From: Congregibacter litoralis KT71
GTDB taxonomy: Bacteria > Pseudomonadota > Gammaproteobacteria > Pseudomonadales > Halieaceae
Direction of reading: 5' to 3'
DNA: 64,000 nt
NCBI RefSeq assembly: GCF_000153125.2
Contig: NZ_CM002299.1
Span: 2,479,075 to 2,543,074, forward strand
Shown in pieces: positions 1 to 7,354 of the stretch. The position numbers were made by a program, and so were the translations under genes. A model generated the notes under the pieces. It ran no database searches. It was not told where the DNA came from and was given only the letters and a program-made list of their open reading frames with translations. Each line of letters starts with the position of its first letter. The stretch's first letter is position 1.

Positions 1-2
1 TC

Positions 3-1241
3 TTCATCTCCTCCAATCCGGAGCAGCCCTCCCCGGCCTTCGGCAAAGTGGTTGCCGTGGCCCGTGACAAGCGGGCCCGCGACGCGATCATGGCTGCGGT
101 GCGCGAGCAGGTGACCGCCGGCGCCTTCGCACAGGCGCGGGTGCGTGTGTCGCGGCTGCTTTACGGACCGCCGGTGGTGTGGCCTCTGGCCTTCCGCATC
201 GTCGGCCCCGACCCGGTCGTATTGCGGAACATCGGCCGTGAACTGGTGGTCCTCATGAACGCCAACCCGCACATCAAAGACCCTCACCTCGAGTGGGACG
301 AACGCATCCCGATACAGCGGCTGATCTACGACGAGCACGCACTGGCCCGCTACGGCCTTACGCCGGCCTCAGTGGCCCGCTCCCTTCAGGTCAACCTCCA
401 CGGTGAAGCTGTCGGCGAGCTGCGCCAGGGAATCCGCACGGTCCCTATCTGGCTACGCGGCCGAGACCGCGGCGGGCTCGAACCGGGTGACGCATCGCGG
501 CACGAGTTACGTGCGGCAGACGGTGGCAAGGTGTCGCTTGCGCAGATCGGCCGGCTGGCAGTGGAATACGAGGAGCCAGTGATCATGCGTTATAACCGCG
601 AGCGCTTCCTGCCCGTCGTTGCGAACATCCGCAGCGGGCAGCCGAACAGCGTCACCGACGAGGTATGGGAGGCCGCCGCGGGACTTCGCGAAGAGCTGCC
701 TCCCGGCTACCGGATAGATATCGGCGGCTCGGTGGAGAAATCAGGCAAGGCGAACGCCTCCCTATCGGCCCTCCAGCCGGTGATGGTCGCTCTCATGCTG
801 ATCTTCGTGATGCTGCAGATGCGCAGCTTCCGCGGCACCTTCATGGTGGTGGCAACGGCGCCCCTGGGGCTGATCGGGGCCGTCGCGGCACTGCTCCTGT
901 TCAACCAGCCCTTCGGCTTCGTGGCGCTTCTCGGGCTCATCGGCCTCGCCGGGATCCTCATGCGCAACACGCTGATCCTGGCGCAGCAGGTGGAAGACAA
1001 CCGCGCCGACGGCATGGACGGCGCCGAGGCGGTCATCGAGGCCACGGTGCGCCGGGCGCGGCCAGTCATCCTGACGGCACTGGCAGCAGTCTTCGCCTTC
1101 GTCCCCCTGACTCTCGACGGCTTCTGGGGTCCAATGGCCTATGTGCTCATCGGCGGTCTGGCCGTGGGCACGGCGATCACCCTCCTGTTCGTGCCGGCGC
1201 TCTATGCGCTCTGGTATCGCCTGCCGCCGCTGGCTCGGTGA
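3..1241 (+). CDS. RND efflux transporter permease, C-terminal part
   Basis: This is the C-terminal half of an inner-membrane RND (AcrB/MexB/CzcA type) proton-driven pump. The reading frame is open to the left edge of the window, so the true start is outside. A GTG at 48 is only an internal codon. What remains is a large periplasmic porter segment followed by the last transmembrane helices: hydrophobic runs start near VMVALMLIFVMLQMRSF and recur in FGFVALLGLIGLAGILMRN, ILTALAAVFAFVPL and YVLIGGLAVGTAITLLFV. The motif GLAGILMRNTLIL matches the conserved GxxxxN-type segment in TM11 of these pumps. The substrate cannot be told from this part. It is the only visible cargo of the tRNA-Asp island, and the matching membrane-fusion protein would lie upstream. 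Confidence 0.88.
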   Translation, partial: FISSNPEQPSPAFGKVVAVARDKRARDAIMAAVREQVTAGAFAQARVRVSRLLYGPPVVWPLAFRIVGPDPVVLRNIGRELVVLMNANPHIKDPHLEWDERIPIQRLIYDEHALARYGLTPASVARSLQVNLHGEAVGELRQGIRTVPIWLRGRDRGGLEPGDASRHELRAADGGKVSLAQIGRLAVEYEEPVIMRYNRERFLPVVANIRSGQPNSVTDEVWEAAAGLREELPPGYRIDIGGSVEKSGKANASLSALQPVMVALMLIFVMLQMRSFRGTFMVVATAPLGLIGAVAALLLFNQPFGFVALLGLIGLAGILMRNTLILAQQVEDNRADGMDGAEAVIEATVRRARPVILTALAAVFAFVPLTLDGFWGPMAYVLIGGLAVGTAITLLFVPALYALWYRLPPLAR

Positions 1242-1632
1242 CGGGCCGCCTGAGGTATTCCGCATTTTTGGCTGCCAATGTTCGGCTGGGCTGTAGATCA
1301 TGCAGTGAGATCCGGATCAGCTTTTGACGACGCAATGGCTTTTAGACAGGTGAGGAAGTCATCGGGCAACTTTGTCCAAAAACGGCGGGAGACAAGCCGA
1401 TCTGGGCGAACCTCACGAATAGTTAAGTTGAGGTATTCACATGACGCCGCTTAGGTCGCGCGCTGACGCATTGCTACCAACACGCCCGGCACTTGTTCGA
1501 TCCGAGACTCCATGTCTGATGACATATCGCTACCGCCCCAACCGCGATCCGGTAGCCGGCGCCATGCAGCTCACGTCTCGGTCACCATCGAAAGAACCAA
1601 AGAGGCCGAGCATGTCGGTTGACGGCGTGACA
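1242..1632. other. Intergenic region without a recognisable gene
   Basis: About 390 bp between the RND permease and the 3' end of the integrase gene. A 68-codon open frame at 1441-1647 on the plus strand runs into the integrase gene, has low-complexity Ser/Pro/Arg composition and no good ribosome binding site, so I do not call it. I see no RNA gene or clear terminator. Confidence 0.5.
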
Positions 1633-2871
1633 CTAGGCAACAACTGAATCACATCCGAGGAATGCGGCCCACTCATTCATCATCTCTCGCCGCTGCTCCA
1701 TAAGGTCGGCGCGAAAATAGGCCGCCTGAACTTTGTCGGTAAGTTGATGCGCTAGCGCCACCTCGGCCATGCGTTCGGGGTAGCGTGTCTTCTCACCCAC
1801 CCAGTCACGAAAGGTGCTTCGAAGGCCGTGGACACTCGTTCGTTCCAGCCAGTCCGTACGCTTCAGCACATTCGTCATGGCCATATTGCTCAGGCATTTA
1901 CCGCGCTTTTGTCCGGGGAAGACCCAGTCTCCCCTCTCGCCCTGATGAACTGACTGGGTCTTCAGCACGGCAACGGCTGCATCACAGAGCGGTATGCGGT
2001 GCTCCTTGCCCGCTTTCATGCGCACAGCGGGAATACGCCATTCCTTCCGATCAAGGTCGATTTCCGACCAGGTCGCTTCCAGGGTTTCACTGGTCCGGGT
2101 CGCACACAGTAGTGTCAGCAGAAGAGCGCGACCCGCGGCGGTATCGACATCCGTGAGTTTCGCCGCGAGCTCGGGGGCCTCTAGATATGGCAGCGCCCGC
2201 TGGTGCTCCACGCGGTGAACCTTGCCGGGCCTGGGCAGCACGTTGTCGAGGTGCCCCCGCCAGCGAGCAGGATTATCACCCTCACGATGGCCCTTTGTCG
2301 TCGCGTAGTCCAGAACGCGTTCGATGCGGCCCTGCAACCGTTTCGCGGTTTCGGTCTTCTCGGTCCAGATGGGGGTGAGCACCTGCAGCACCTGATCCGT
2401 GGTGACTTCACCTACGGGCACGACACCCAATATCGGAAAGGCATACGTCTTCAGCGTATTGCGCCACTGCTGCCCGTGCTTCCGGTTCGTCCAACCCGCC
2501 GCGTTGTTGTCGATAAACTCATCGGCGACGCGCAGGAAGGTCATGGCGGCACGCTCTCGCTCTGCCGTTTCAGCAGCCATCTGCGCGCGTAGCTGGGCCC
2601 TCTGACGATCGCGGACCTCAAGCGGGTCGTGGCCTTGCTGGCGCTGATCCCGCGCTGCGTCTCGGCGCATCCGCGCCTTGGCCAAACTCACCGCCGGATA
2701 GCCGCCTAACCCAAGCTCTCGCCGACGCCCTTCATGTTGGTAGCGATAGATCCAGTTTTTGCTGCCGCCTCTGGCAACCAGGAGGTACAGTCCTTCAGCA
2801 TCCAGATGTCGCCCGCGACGGGTGATGCGGTCACAGTCTGCCGGTGTCAGCGCCACGCTCTTACCCCCCAT
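1633..2871 (-). CDS. Tyrosine-type site-specific integrase (P4/DUF4102 type)
   Basis: A 412-residue integrase that should catalyse integration and excision of the left island at tRNA-Asp. Residues 1-90 form the arm-DNA-binding DUF4102 domain, with the typical GLYLLV...KNWIYRY and LGLGGYPAVSLAKAR segments. Residues about 110-205 are a SAM-like core-binding domain. The C-terminal catalytic domain shows Arg259 (CATRTSE), His348-x-x-Arg351 (HGLRS), His375 and the probable nucleophile Tyr385 (AAYFRADL). Full length for the family, with no visible defect. The start at 2871 lies next to the 3' end of tRNA-Asp (3010), so the gene reads away from its attachment site. Confidence 0.93.
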   Translation of the reverse strand: MGGKSVALTPADCDRITRRGRHLDAEGLYLLVARGGSKNWIYRYQHEGRRRELGLGGYPAVSLAKARMRRDAARDQRQQGHDPLEVRDRQRAQLRAQMAAETAERERAAMTFLRVADEFIDNNAAGWTNRKHGQQWRNTLKTYAFPILGVVPVGEVTTDQVLQVLTPIWTEKTETAKRLQGRIERVLDYATTKGHREGDNPARWRGHLDNVLPRPGKVHRVEHQRALPYLEAPELAAKLTDVDTAAGRALLLTLLCATRTSETLEATWSEIDLDRKEWRIPAVRMKAGKEHRIPLCDAAVAVLKTQSVHQGERGDWVFPGQKRGKCLSNMAMTNVLKRTDWLERTSVHGLRSTFRDWVGEKTRYPERMAEVALAHQLTDKVQAAYFRADLMEQRREMMNEWAAFLGCDSVVA

Positions 2872-3009
2872 TTACCCCCCACTCCAAACGAAGCGTAGCG
2901 CAACGGGATGAAACAGTCGAGGTGAGATGTCGCGTGTTTTGAGGCTTTACTAGCAGGTAATTGCGCTATTTCAGCGTGTTGCGCAATGTTTCACTACAAT
3001 ACAAAAAGG

Positions 3010-3086
3010 TGGCGGAGCGGACGGGACTCGAACCCGCGACCCCCGGCGTGACAGGCCGGTATTCTAACCAACTGAACTACCGCTCC
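3010..3086 (-). tRNA. tRNA-Asp(GTC)
   Basis: On the minus strand this folds as a complete tRNA: acceptor stem GGAGCGG/CCGCTCC, T-arm GCGGGTTCGAGTCCCGT and anticodon GTC in the loop CCTGTCAC. CCA is encoded at 3012-3010. It lies about 70 bp downstream of tRNA-Val on the same strand and is probably co-transcribed with it. Its 3' end borders the integrase-bearing island to the left and is the likely attachment site, leaving the tRNA gene intact. Confidence 0.96.
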
Positions 3087-3158
3087 AGGGTAGACAACGC
3101 GCAATCCACGATCCTCATTTCGGTCAGGAAATGCAGCCGGTAAAGGCCAGAGGCAACG

Positions 3159-3234
3159 TGGTGGGTGATGACGGGATCGAACCGCCGACCCTCTGCTTGT
3201 AAGGCAGATGCTCTCCCAGCTGAGCTAATCACCC
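3159..3234 (-). tRNA. tRNA-Val(TAC)
   Basis: Complete cloverleaf on the minus strand: acceptor stem GGGTGAT/ATCACCC, D-arm TTAGCTCAGCTGGGAGAG, anticodon TAC in CCTTACAAG, T-loop GTTCGATC and encoded CCA (3161-3159). It is the first gene of a Val-Asp tRNA operon, an arrangement common in gammaproteobacteria. A strong promoter lies immediately upstream. Confidence 0.96.
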
Positions 3235-3249
3235 GCGTTGGAGGGGCGC

Positions 3250-3277
3250 ATTATAGAGCCTTGCCTTTGCCTGTCAA
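3250..3277 (-). promoter_or_regulatory. Sigma-70 promoter of the tRNA-Val/tRNA-Asp operon
   Basis: Reading the minus strand, a perfect -35 TTGACA (3277-3272) is followed after exactly 16 bp by a perfect -10 TATAAT (3255-3250). Transcription would start about 8 bp upstream of tRNA-Val. The segment after the -10 is very GC-rich (GCGCCCCTCC), typical of stringently controlled stable-RNA promoters. That control is inferred from the discriminator. Confidence 0.88.
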
Positions 3278-3283
3278 CGGATT

Positions 3284-3616
3284 TTACCAGGGCTGAGTAA
3301 AATCCCGATCGGCACCTCGATCCCGGCGATTTTCCGCTACGTCCCTCCGGTTTTCCCTTCGATCCATACGGTCCTCCGCAAGGTCACGAGGACCCACGGT
3401 GACAGCACGATCCCGTCTATCCTCGCGGCGATCTGCACGATCTTCAAGCCGATCTATACGGTCCTCAAATCGATCTCCTTTGCTTCCCTGCTCCCAGGCA
3501 CCACTGTTTTCTGCAGCCCCCAAACGTTTATCGAGACGTCCGAGTCGATCAGCTGGCCCTGCGAGGACTGCACCAGAAGTCAGTACACTGACTACGAGCA
3601 CTAGAAGTTTTTTCAT
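3284..3616 (-). CDS. Small exported Asp/Arg-rich repeat protein, unknown function
   Basis: 110 residues. A clear Sec signal peptide (MKKLLVLVVSVLTSGAVLAG, probable cleavage after Ala19) is followed by a highly charged body in which Asp-Arg dipeptides recur every three or four residues (for example RIDRLEDRADRREDRRDR). The mature part contains almost no hydrophobic residues and would form a charged helix or be disordered. The start at 3616 has an AAGGAAG-type ribosome binding site about 7 nt upstream. I do not recognise a named family. The spacing of opposite charges suggests salt-bridged helices, perhaps for ion, nucleic-acid or envelope binding; that is a guess. Confidence 0.75.
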   Translation of the reverse strand: MKKLLVLVVSVLTSGAVLAGPADRLGRLDKRLGAAENSGAWEQGSKGDRFEDRIDRLEDRADRREDRRDRAVTVGPRDLAEDRMDRRENRRDVAENRRDRGADRDFTQPW

Positions 3617-3774
3617 TGTCTATCTTCCTTATACGCACCAAACCGCACTTACCTCTACGCCGGATCTTCCGTAATCCGTCGCAAGAACTGGTCCTTGGAA
3701 AAATTGCCGCTTCAAAGTCTTTCTATTGAACACGCATACATCGAAAATAGAGCGCTTTATTTGGGAGAGCAGTA

Positions 3775-4143
3775 ATGGAGATCTTTAAGGACTTCCACTT
3801 CGAGGCAGCACATCGGCTGCCGCAGGTGCCGCCGGGCCACAAGTGTGAGCGCCTGCACGGGCATTCCTTTCAGCTGCGCGTCTATGTAGAGGGTGAGCCC
3901 GGCGCGACAAGCGGATGGATCATGGACTTCGGTGACATCAAAGCAGCCTGCAAGCCGGTCATCGAACAACTCGACCACTATTATCTGAATGACATTGAGG
4001 GACTGGAAAATCCCACAAGCGAAAACCTTTGTCGCTGGATATGGGATCGCGTGCTCCCCGCCTTACCAGAGCTATCGGCGATTGAGATTCGCGAAACCTG
4101 CACCTCAGGCTGTATCTACCGAGGAAACCGCAGCGCTGTGTGA
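3775..4143 (+). CDS. queD: 6-carboxy-5,6,7,8-tetrahydropterin synthase (QueD)
   Basis: 122 residues, typical QueD length. It converts 7,8-dihydroneopterin triphosphate to 6-carboxytetrahydropterin in queuosine/preQ0 synthesis in the cytoplasm. The zinc ligands are visible as His13 (EAAHRL) and His28/His30 (ERLHGH), with the catalytic Cys24 just before them and an Asp67-His68 pair in QLDHYYLND. The C-terminal [12 protein letters not shown] segment provides the pterin-binding glutamate. The start has a GGGAGAG ribosome binding site 6 nt upstream. It stands alone; other queuosine genes are not in the window. Confidence 0.93.
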   Translation: MEIFKDFHFEAAHRLPQVPPGHKCERLHGHSFQLRVYVEGEPGATSGWIMDFGDIKAACKPVIEQLDHYYLNDIEGLENPTSENLCRWIWDRVLPALPELSAIEIRETCTSGCIYRGNRSAV

Positions 4144-4545
4144 CAGCGGGGTGACCGTAACGTTACATAAGCCTTGCGTGTTACCGCCAAAAAGGTTACC
4201 GGCCGTAGCACTTGAGAATTGTTATGCACAGCGTTGGGGCGGCACCGCAAACAATCGAAGTTACGCAGCATCGCGCAGCATTACTCTGAATAAATGCCTT
4301 CAAGCCTTTGATTTTAAACTATATTATAGACTTGCTCGATTTTTAACCAAGGTAACAAAAGAGCCGTAACATAAAGGATTACGGGCATGCTAAACAAATT
4401 GTGCACTGCTTTATCCACAGGTTTTGTGGACAACCCGGACAAAATCGATGATTGGCGCTAAGTTTTCCCAGAACGGGTCTAAGGTCACAACCCTGTCACA
4501 GACATCGACGGCATCACAGACAGCGACGCAGAGCAAAGTCGCTCC
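4144..4545. other. Intergenic region, AT-rich with DnaA boxes
   Basis: About 400 bp between queD and the LysE-type exporter with no convincing gene. It holds an AT-rich stretch (about 4295-4345, including TTTTAAACTATATTATAGA) and three sequences that match or nearly match the DnaA box. No dnaA, gidA/mnmG or parAB gene is nearby and no GATC cluster is visible. Confidence 0.6.
4222..4433. promoter_or_regulatory. DnaA-box cluster
   Basis: TTATGCACA (4222-4230) and TTATCCACA (4411-4419) both fit the DnaA box consensus TTATNCACA exactly. TGTGGACAA (4425-4433) is the inverted near-consensus box TTGTCCACA, only 5 bp from the second. The close inverted pair and the AT-rich DNA between the boxes resemble a DnaA-binding regulatory or unwinding site. 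Which process it serves cannot be told from sequence; genome position and binding data would decide. Confidence 0.5.
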
Positions 4546-5166
4546 ATGACGTTCTGGGTGTGGCTCAGTCTCTCCGGTCTATGTCTGGCCGGTGCCGCCT
4601 CCCCCGGTCCGAGCCTGGCCGTGGTGATCAGCGCGAGTCTCGGTGGCGGAAGAGCCAGGGGCCTCGCGGCTGCCTGGGCTCATGCCCTCGGCGTAGGGCT
4701 GTATGCCGCACTCACCGTGTTCGGACTGAGCGCAATCATAGCCACCAGTGACCGCCTGTTTGTTGCCCTGCAAACCCTTGGCGCCCTCTACCTGCTCTGG
4801 CTTGCCCTCGGACTGTGGCGCAGTGCCGACGCAGCGCCAACGCAGGAAGATGGCACCGCCGGCGCCCGCACCGCGGCTCGTGATGGCTTTGCCATCGCTT
4901 TTCTCAACCCGAAACTCGCGGTGTTCATGCTCGCCCTGTTCAGCCAGTTCGTGCATCCCGAAGCCAGCGGGGCAACCCAGGCGGCTATGGTTCTCACTGC
5001 GTTCTTTGTTGATGGCTTGTGGTACACGGTAATTACACTGGCGGTTACGCGGGAAAACTGGGTCCGCAGGCTTCGCAGCCACGCTGGCACAATCGACCGT
5101 ATCTTTGCGGTTCTCCTGACACTGGTGGCAATAGCCATTCTTGCGCGGGTGATTATCGAGCTGTAA
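4546..5166 (+). CDS. LysE/RhtB-family amino-acid exporter
   Basis: 206 residues, the usual size for LysE/RhtB translocators, with about six hydrophobic membrane segments. Family marks are the N-terminal SPGPSLAVVIS motif after the first helix, a short charged loop in the middle, and the FLNPKLAVFMLALFSQF motif (about residue 124) at the fourth helix. It should export a small amino acid or a related metabolite across the inner membrane. The substrate is not predictable. It follows a 400-bp gene-free stretch and is transcribed alone. Confidence 0.88.
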   Translation: MTFWVWLSLSGLCLAGAASPGPSLAVVISASLGGGRARGLAAAWAHALGVGLYAALTVFGLSAIIATSDRLFVALQTLGALYLLWLALGLWRSADAAPTQEDGTAGARTAARDGFAIAFLNPKLAVFMLALFSQFVHPEASGATQAAMVLTAFFVDGLWYTVITLAVTRENWVRRLRSHAGTIDRIFAVLLTLVAIAILARVIIEL

Positions 5167-5220
5167 TCCACCCAAGGCAGAGCATAGCGAAGGCGCAACA
5201 GAGAAGTCCTTTCGGGAGAC

Positions 5221-5259
5221 CTCGGGGGCTAAGCTCAGGGGCTAAGCTCAGGGGCTACG
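5221..5259. repeat. 13-bp tandem repeat, three copies
   Basis: Three head-to-tail copies of CTCAGGGGCTAAG at 5221-5233, 5234-5246 and 5247-5259. The first copy differs by one base (A to G at its fourth position) and the last by one (A to C at its twelfth). They lie between the convergent LysE-type gene and the DUF3301 gene and code for nothing recognisable. Confidence 0.85.
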
Positions 5260-5275
5260 GGACCACGCACAGGGG

Positions 5276-5599
5276 TCAGTGAAGCGTGGGCGACTCTGCT
5301 ACCAGCACAGCCTGCAAACGAGGCCCGAGCATAATGATGTGGCCGACCTCGCGACCCACACCGTCGCGACTGTATTCAAAGCGATATTGGCGCCAGATCC
5401 GCCACATACCTTTGCCGTCACGACTGAGAGAGGTACGGGAAAGCGCCACGGACTGATCCAGCATTTGCACGTCTGCCAGCTCCGATGACCGTTTTGCCGC
5501 CGCCACCGCAAGCTCCCGCACCCGGGTGCCGCTAAAGAAGTACCAGGCGAGACCGCCAAACACCCCTACAAACACCAGATCCCAGATAGTCAGTGTCAT
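5276..5599 (-). CDS. DUF3301 family membrane-anchored protein
   Basis: 107 residues with one N-terminal transmembrane helix (LVFVGVFGGLAWYFFSG), then a soluble part with the signature RRxxSRDGKGMWRIWRQYRFEYSRDGVGREVGHIIMLG, shortened here, that marks DUF3301 proteins of gammaproteobacteria. The function of the family is not established. The start overlaps the stop of the upstream alpha/beta hydrolase gene by 4 nt (ATGA at 5599-5596), so the two are translationally coupled. Confidence 0.82.
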   Translation of the reverse strand: MTLTIWDLVFVGVFGGLAWYFFSGTRVRELAVAAAKRSSELADVQMLDQSVALSRTSLSRDGKGMWRIWRQYRFEYSRDGVGREVGHIIMLGPRLQAVLVAESPTLH

Positions 5600-6465
5600 C
5601 GCCGATTGTCCCGTTGCGAGCTTTTTCTGCGTCGTAAAAAGTCCAACACCGCTGCGTTAAATTCCGTCGGCTTCTCTGCATGCAGCCAGTGTCCCGTATC
5701 GGCGATCCCTGCAAACTCCGCCCCGGGGAACAGCCCCAGCGCCGCTGCCATACCCGCTTCATCAACGTAGCTTGAATTCTGACCGTAAACAAACAGCGCA
5801 GGTACGGGGGATGGCGCTCCCCTGGGCGGAGCGCGAAACGCCGCATAATTCTCCCGCAGGGCCTCCACATTGAAGCGCCAGACATACACCCCCGCTTCAT
5901 TGCGGTGCAAACTCAGAGAAAGAAAGGGAATCAGAGCAGGTTCTTTAAGCAGTTTGCCCATGATTTCTCCTGCCTGCGCTCGCGAGGTGGGCTGTGCAGA
6001 CTCCACCGCGCCAAGGGCCGCAAACACCGCATCATGGGACGAGGGATAAACCACCGGTGCGATATCGGCAACAACGAGCGCCGACACTGCCCGGGGATGG
6101 GTCAAGGCCAGCTGCATGGCCACCTTGCCTCCCAGGGAGTGCCCGACCAGCGCCGCGGCACCCAGATCCTTACTTTGAATATAGCTTCCAACACTGGCTG
6201 CAAGATCATCGAGACTGCTGCGTGCCTGCCAGGGCGACCGCCCGTGGTTGGGAAGATCCAGCTGATGCACTTCGAACTCCGGCGCCAGCGCCCGGGCAAG
6301 GCCGCCCAGATTACTGCCCATGCCAAAAAGACCGTGAAGCAAGACCACGGGAGTACCTTCTCCTCTTACGGAAGCGTGCAAGTTAGCCGTCGATGACGCA
6401 TCGCTCCCGGACGCTTCTTCGTTCTCTGCCAAGTTTGTTACCATGCGCGCCTCTTGAACATTCAC
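5596..6465 (-). CDS. Alpha/beta hydrolase (YbfF-like esterase)
   Basis: 289 residues with an alpha/beta-hydrolase fold. The oxyanion and entry motif VVLLHGLFGMGSN is followed by the nucleophile elbow GHSLGGK (Ser near residue 110), a late acid residue and the catalytic His in DTGHWLHAEKP. The sequence resembles the YbfF acyl-CoA or short-chain esterases. The first Met may not be the start; an internal ATG at 6444 (MVTNLAENEE) is equally possible and would lessen the crowding with the divergent lipoprotein gene. It is coupled to the downstream DUF3301 gene through an ATGA overlap. Confidence 0.87.
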   Translation of the reverse strand: MNVQEARMVTNLAENEEASGSDASSTANLHASVRGEGTPVVLLHGLFGMGSNLGGLARALAPEFEVHQLDLPNHGRSPWQARSSLDDLAASVGSYIQSKDLGAAALVGHSLGGKVAMQLALTHPRAVSALVVADIAPVVYPSSHDAVFAALGAVESAQPTSRAQAGEIMGKLLKEPALIPFLSLSLHRNEAGVYVWRFNVEALRENYAAFRAPPRGAPSPVPALFVYGQNSSYVDEAGMAAALGLFPGAEFAGIADTGHWLHAEKPTEFNAAVLDFLRRRKSSQRDNRR

Positions 6466-6486
6466 CCCGACATGTTACCTAAGACT

Positions 6487-7272
6487 ATGCCAAAAAAGCT
6501 GATATTCCTTACCTTAACAACGCTCTCAACACTCGCATTCATCACCGCTTGTGCCACGGGCGGCGGCTACAACCCCACGGTGTTTCCCTTTGAAATAGAA
6601 AGCGATCAGCTGGCGGCCTCGCCGATAAAAACCGTGGTCATTCCTCATGTGAATCTGGGCATTCCATCGCGAAACCACCTTGAGGATGTGGCTCCCCGCG
6701 TCGACGCGCGCATCAGCAGCTACCTCAAGGCCAATGGCTACAAAGTGCTGCCCCAACGGCAGTTCAAGCAACACTGGAATACCGCCGTACGTGCCTTCGG
6801 AGACCCCGTGGACCCCACAACGGGCCGAGTCAATATGAAGACCTTTTCCCAGATTATGCAAAGCGTCCGCGACCGCTTTACCGAGACCACGGAGCTGGAC
6901 GCATTCGTCTTCACGGATCTTGTGGAACTGGAAGTGCCCTTTAACATCGGTCTGAAGCACTTGGGCCGCTGGGATGGCGTGTCGCGGCGCCCTTCCATGC
7001 AAGGCCCGGGCACCGGGGTGAGCGCAGAGTTTGACTGGTCCATGCCCGCTGCCGTAGCGTCGTTGCAGGTCACTATTTTTGATACGGAACTCAAGCGCGT
7101 GTTTGTCAGCCGTGGCGGCCTTGATGCGACGGATGCGATCGATGCCCGTTCGTCGACAGGTCGCTACATCCGACGACGCGCCATTCTCGAAAACAATAGC
7201 TTTGTTGATGAGGGCATAGCGCTGGCGCTACACCCCTTTATCGAAATGGATAAGTATCCGGGCAACCCCTGA
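6487..7272 (+). CDS. Putative outer-membrane lipoprotein, unknown function
   Basis: About 261 residues from the ATG at 6487. This start puts a positively charged MPKK directly before a lipoprotein signal peptide (LIFLTLTTLSTLAF) ending in the lipobox ITAC. Upstream in-frame ATGs at 6454 and 6472 would add unneeded residues and overlap the divergent hydrolase. The mature protein has mixed alpha/beta character, including an early segment with HVNLGIPSRNHLEDVAPRVD and a later EFDWSMPAAVASLQVTIFDTE strand region that recalls envelope-associated lipoproteins. I do not recognise a named family. The following gene is convergent. Confidence 0.8.
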   Translation: MPKKLIFLTLTTLSTLAFITACATGGGYNPTVFPFEIESDQLAASPIKTVVIPHVNLGIPSRNHLEDVAPRVDARISSYLKANGYKVLPQRQFKQHWNTAVRAFGDPVDPTTGRVNMKTFSQIMQSVRDRFTETTELDAFVFTDLVELEVPFNIGLKHLGRWDGVSRRPSMQGPGTGVSAEFDWSMPAAVASLQVTIFDTELKRVFVSRGGLDATDAIDARSSTGRYIRRRAILENNSFVDEGIALALHPFIEMDKYPGNP

Positions 7273-7329
7273 GATGGAGTTGGTAAGCCCTCTCTAAAGC
7301 TCCCCAAGCCTTTCCATGCTTCTTTAAGA

Positions 7330-7346
7330 CGGGGCGCCCTGCCCCG
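7330..7346. terminator. GC-rich hairpin between convergent genes, possible terminator
   Basis: A perfect 6-bp stem CGGGGC/GCCCCG with a 5-nt loop between the convergent lipoprotein and crotonase genes. No good run of T follows it on either strand, so its role as an intrinsic terminator is uncertain. Confidence 0.35.
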
Positions 7347-7354
7347 CACTCATA

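Larger units (their letters stand above)
1..3012. mobile_element. Genomic island end integrated at tRNA-Asp (partial)
   Basis: The stretch left of the tRNA-Asp gene looks like one end of a genomic island. A tyrosine integrase starts about 140 bp from the tRNA 3' end and points away from it, the classic layout for tRNA-integrated islands. The only other gene visible is an RND efflux permease, a common island cargo. The far junction, which should carry a copy of the tRNA-Asp 3' end, is outside the window, so the size and full content are unknown. Where the island ends within 2872-3012 is inferred from the tRNA 3' end, not from a visible repeat. Confidence 0.6.

Noticed and set aside
1441-1647. 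68-codon gene between the RND permease and integrase
   Set aside because: Overlaps the integrase 3' end, has no good ribosome binding site and a composition unlike a protein.
4144-4545. Chromosomal replication origin
   Set aside because: DnaA boxes and AT-rich DNA are present, but there are only three boxes, no GATC clustering and no dnaA, mnmG or other origin-linked gene. Kept as a DnaA-box cluster only.
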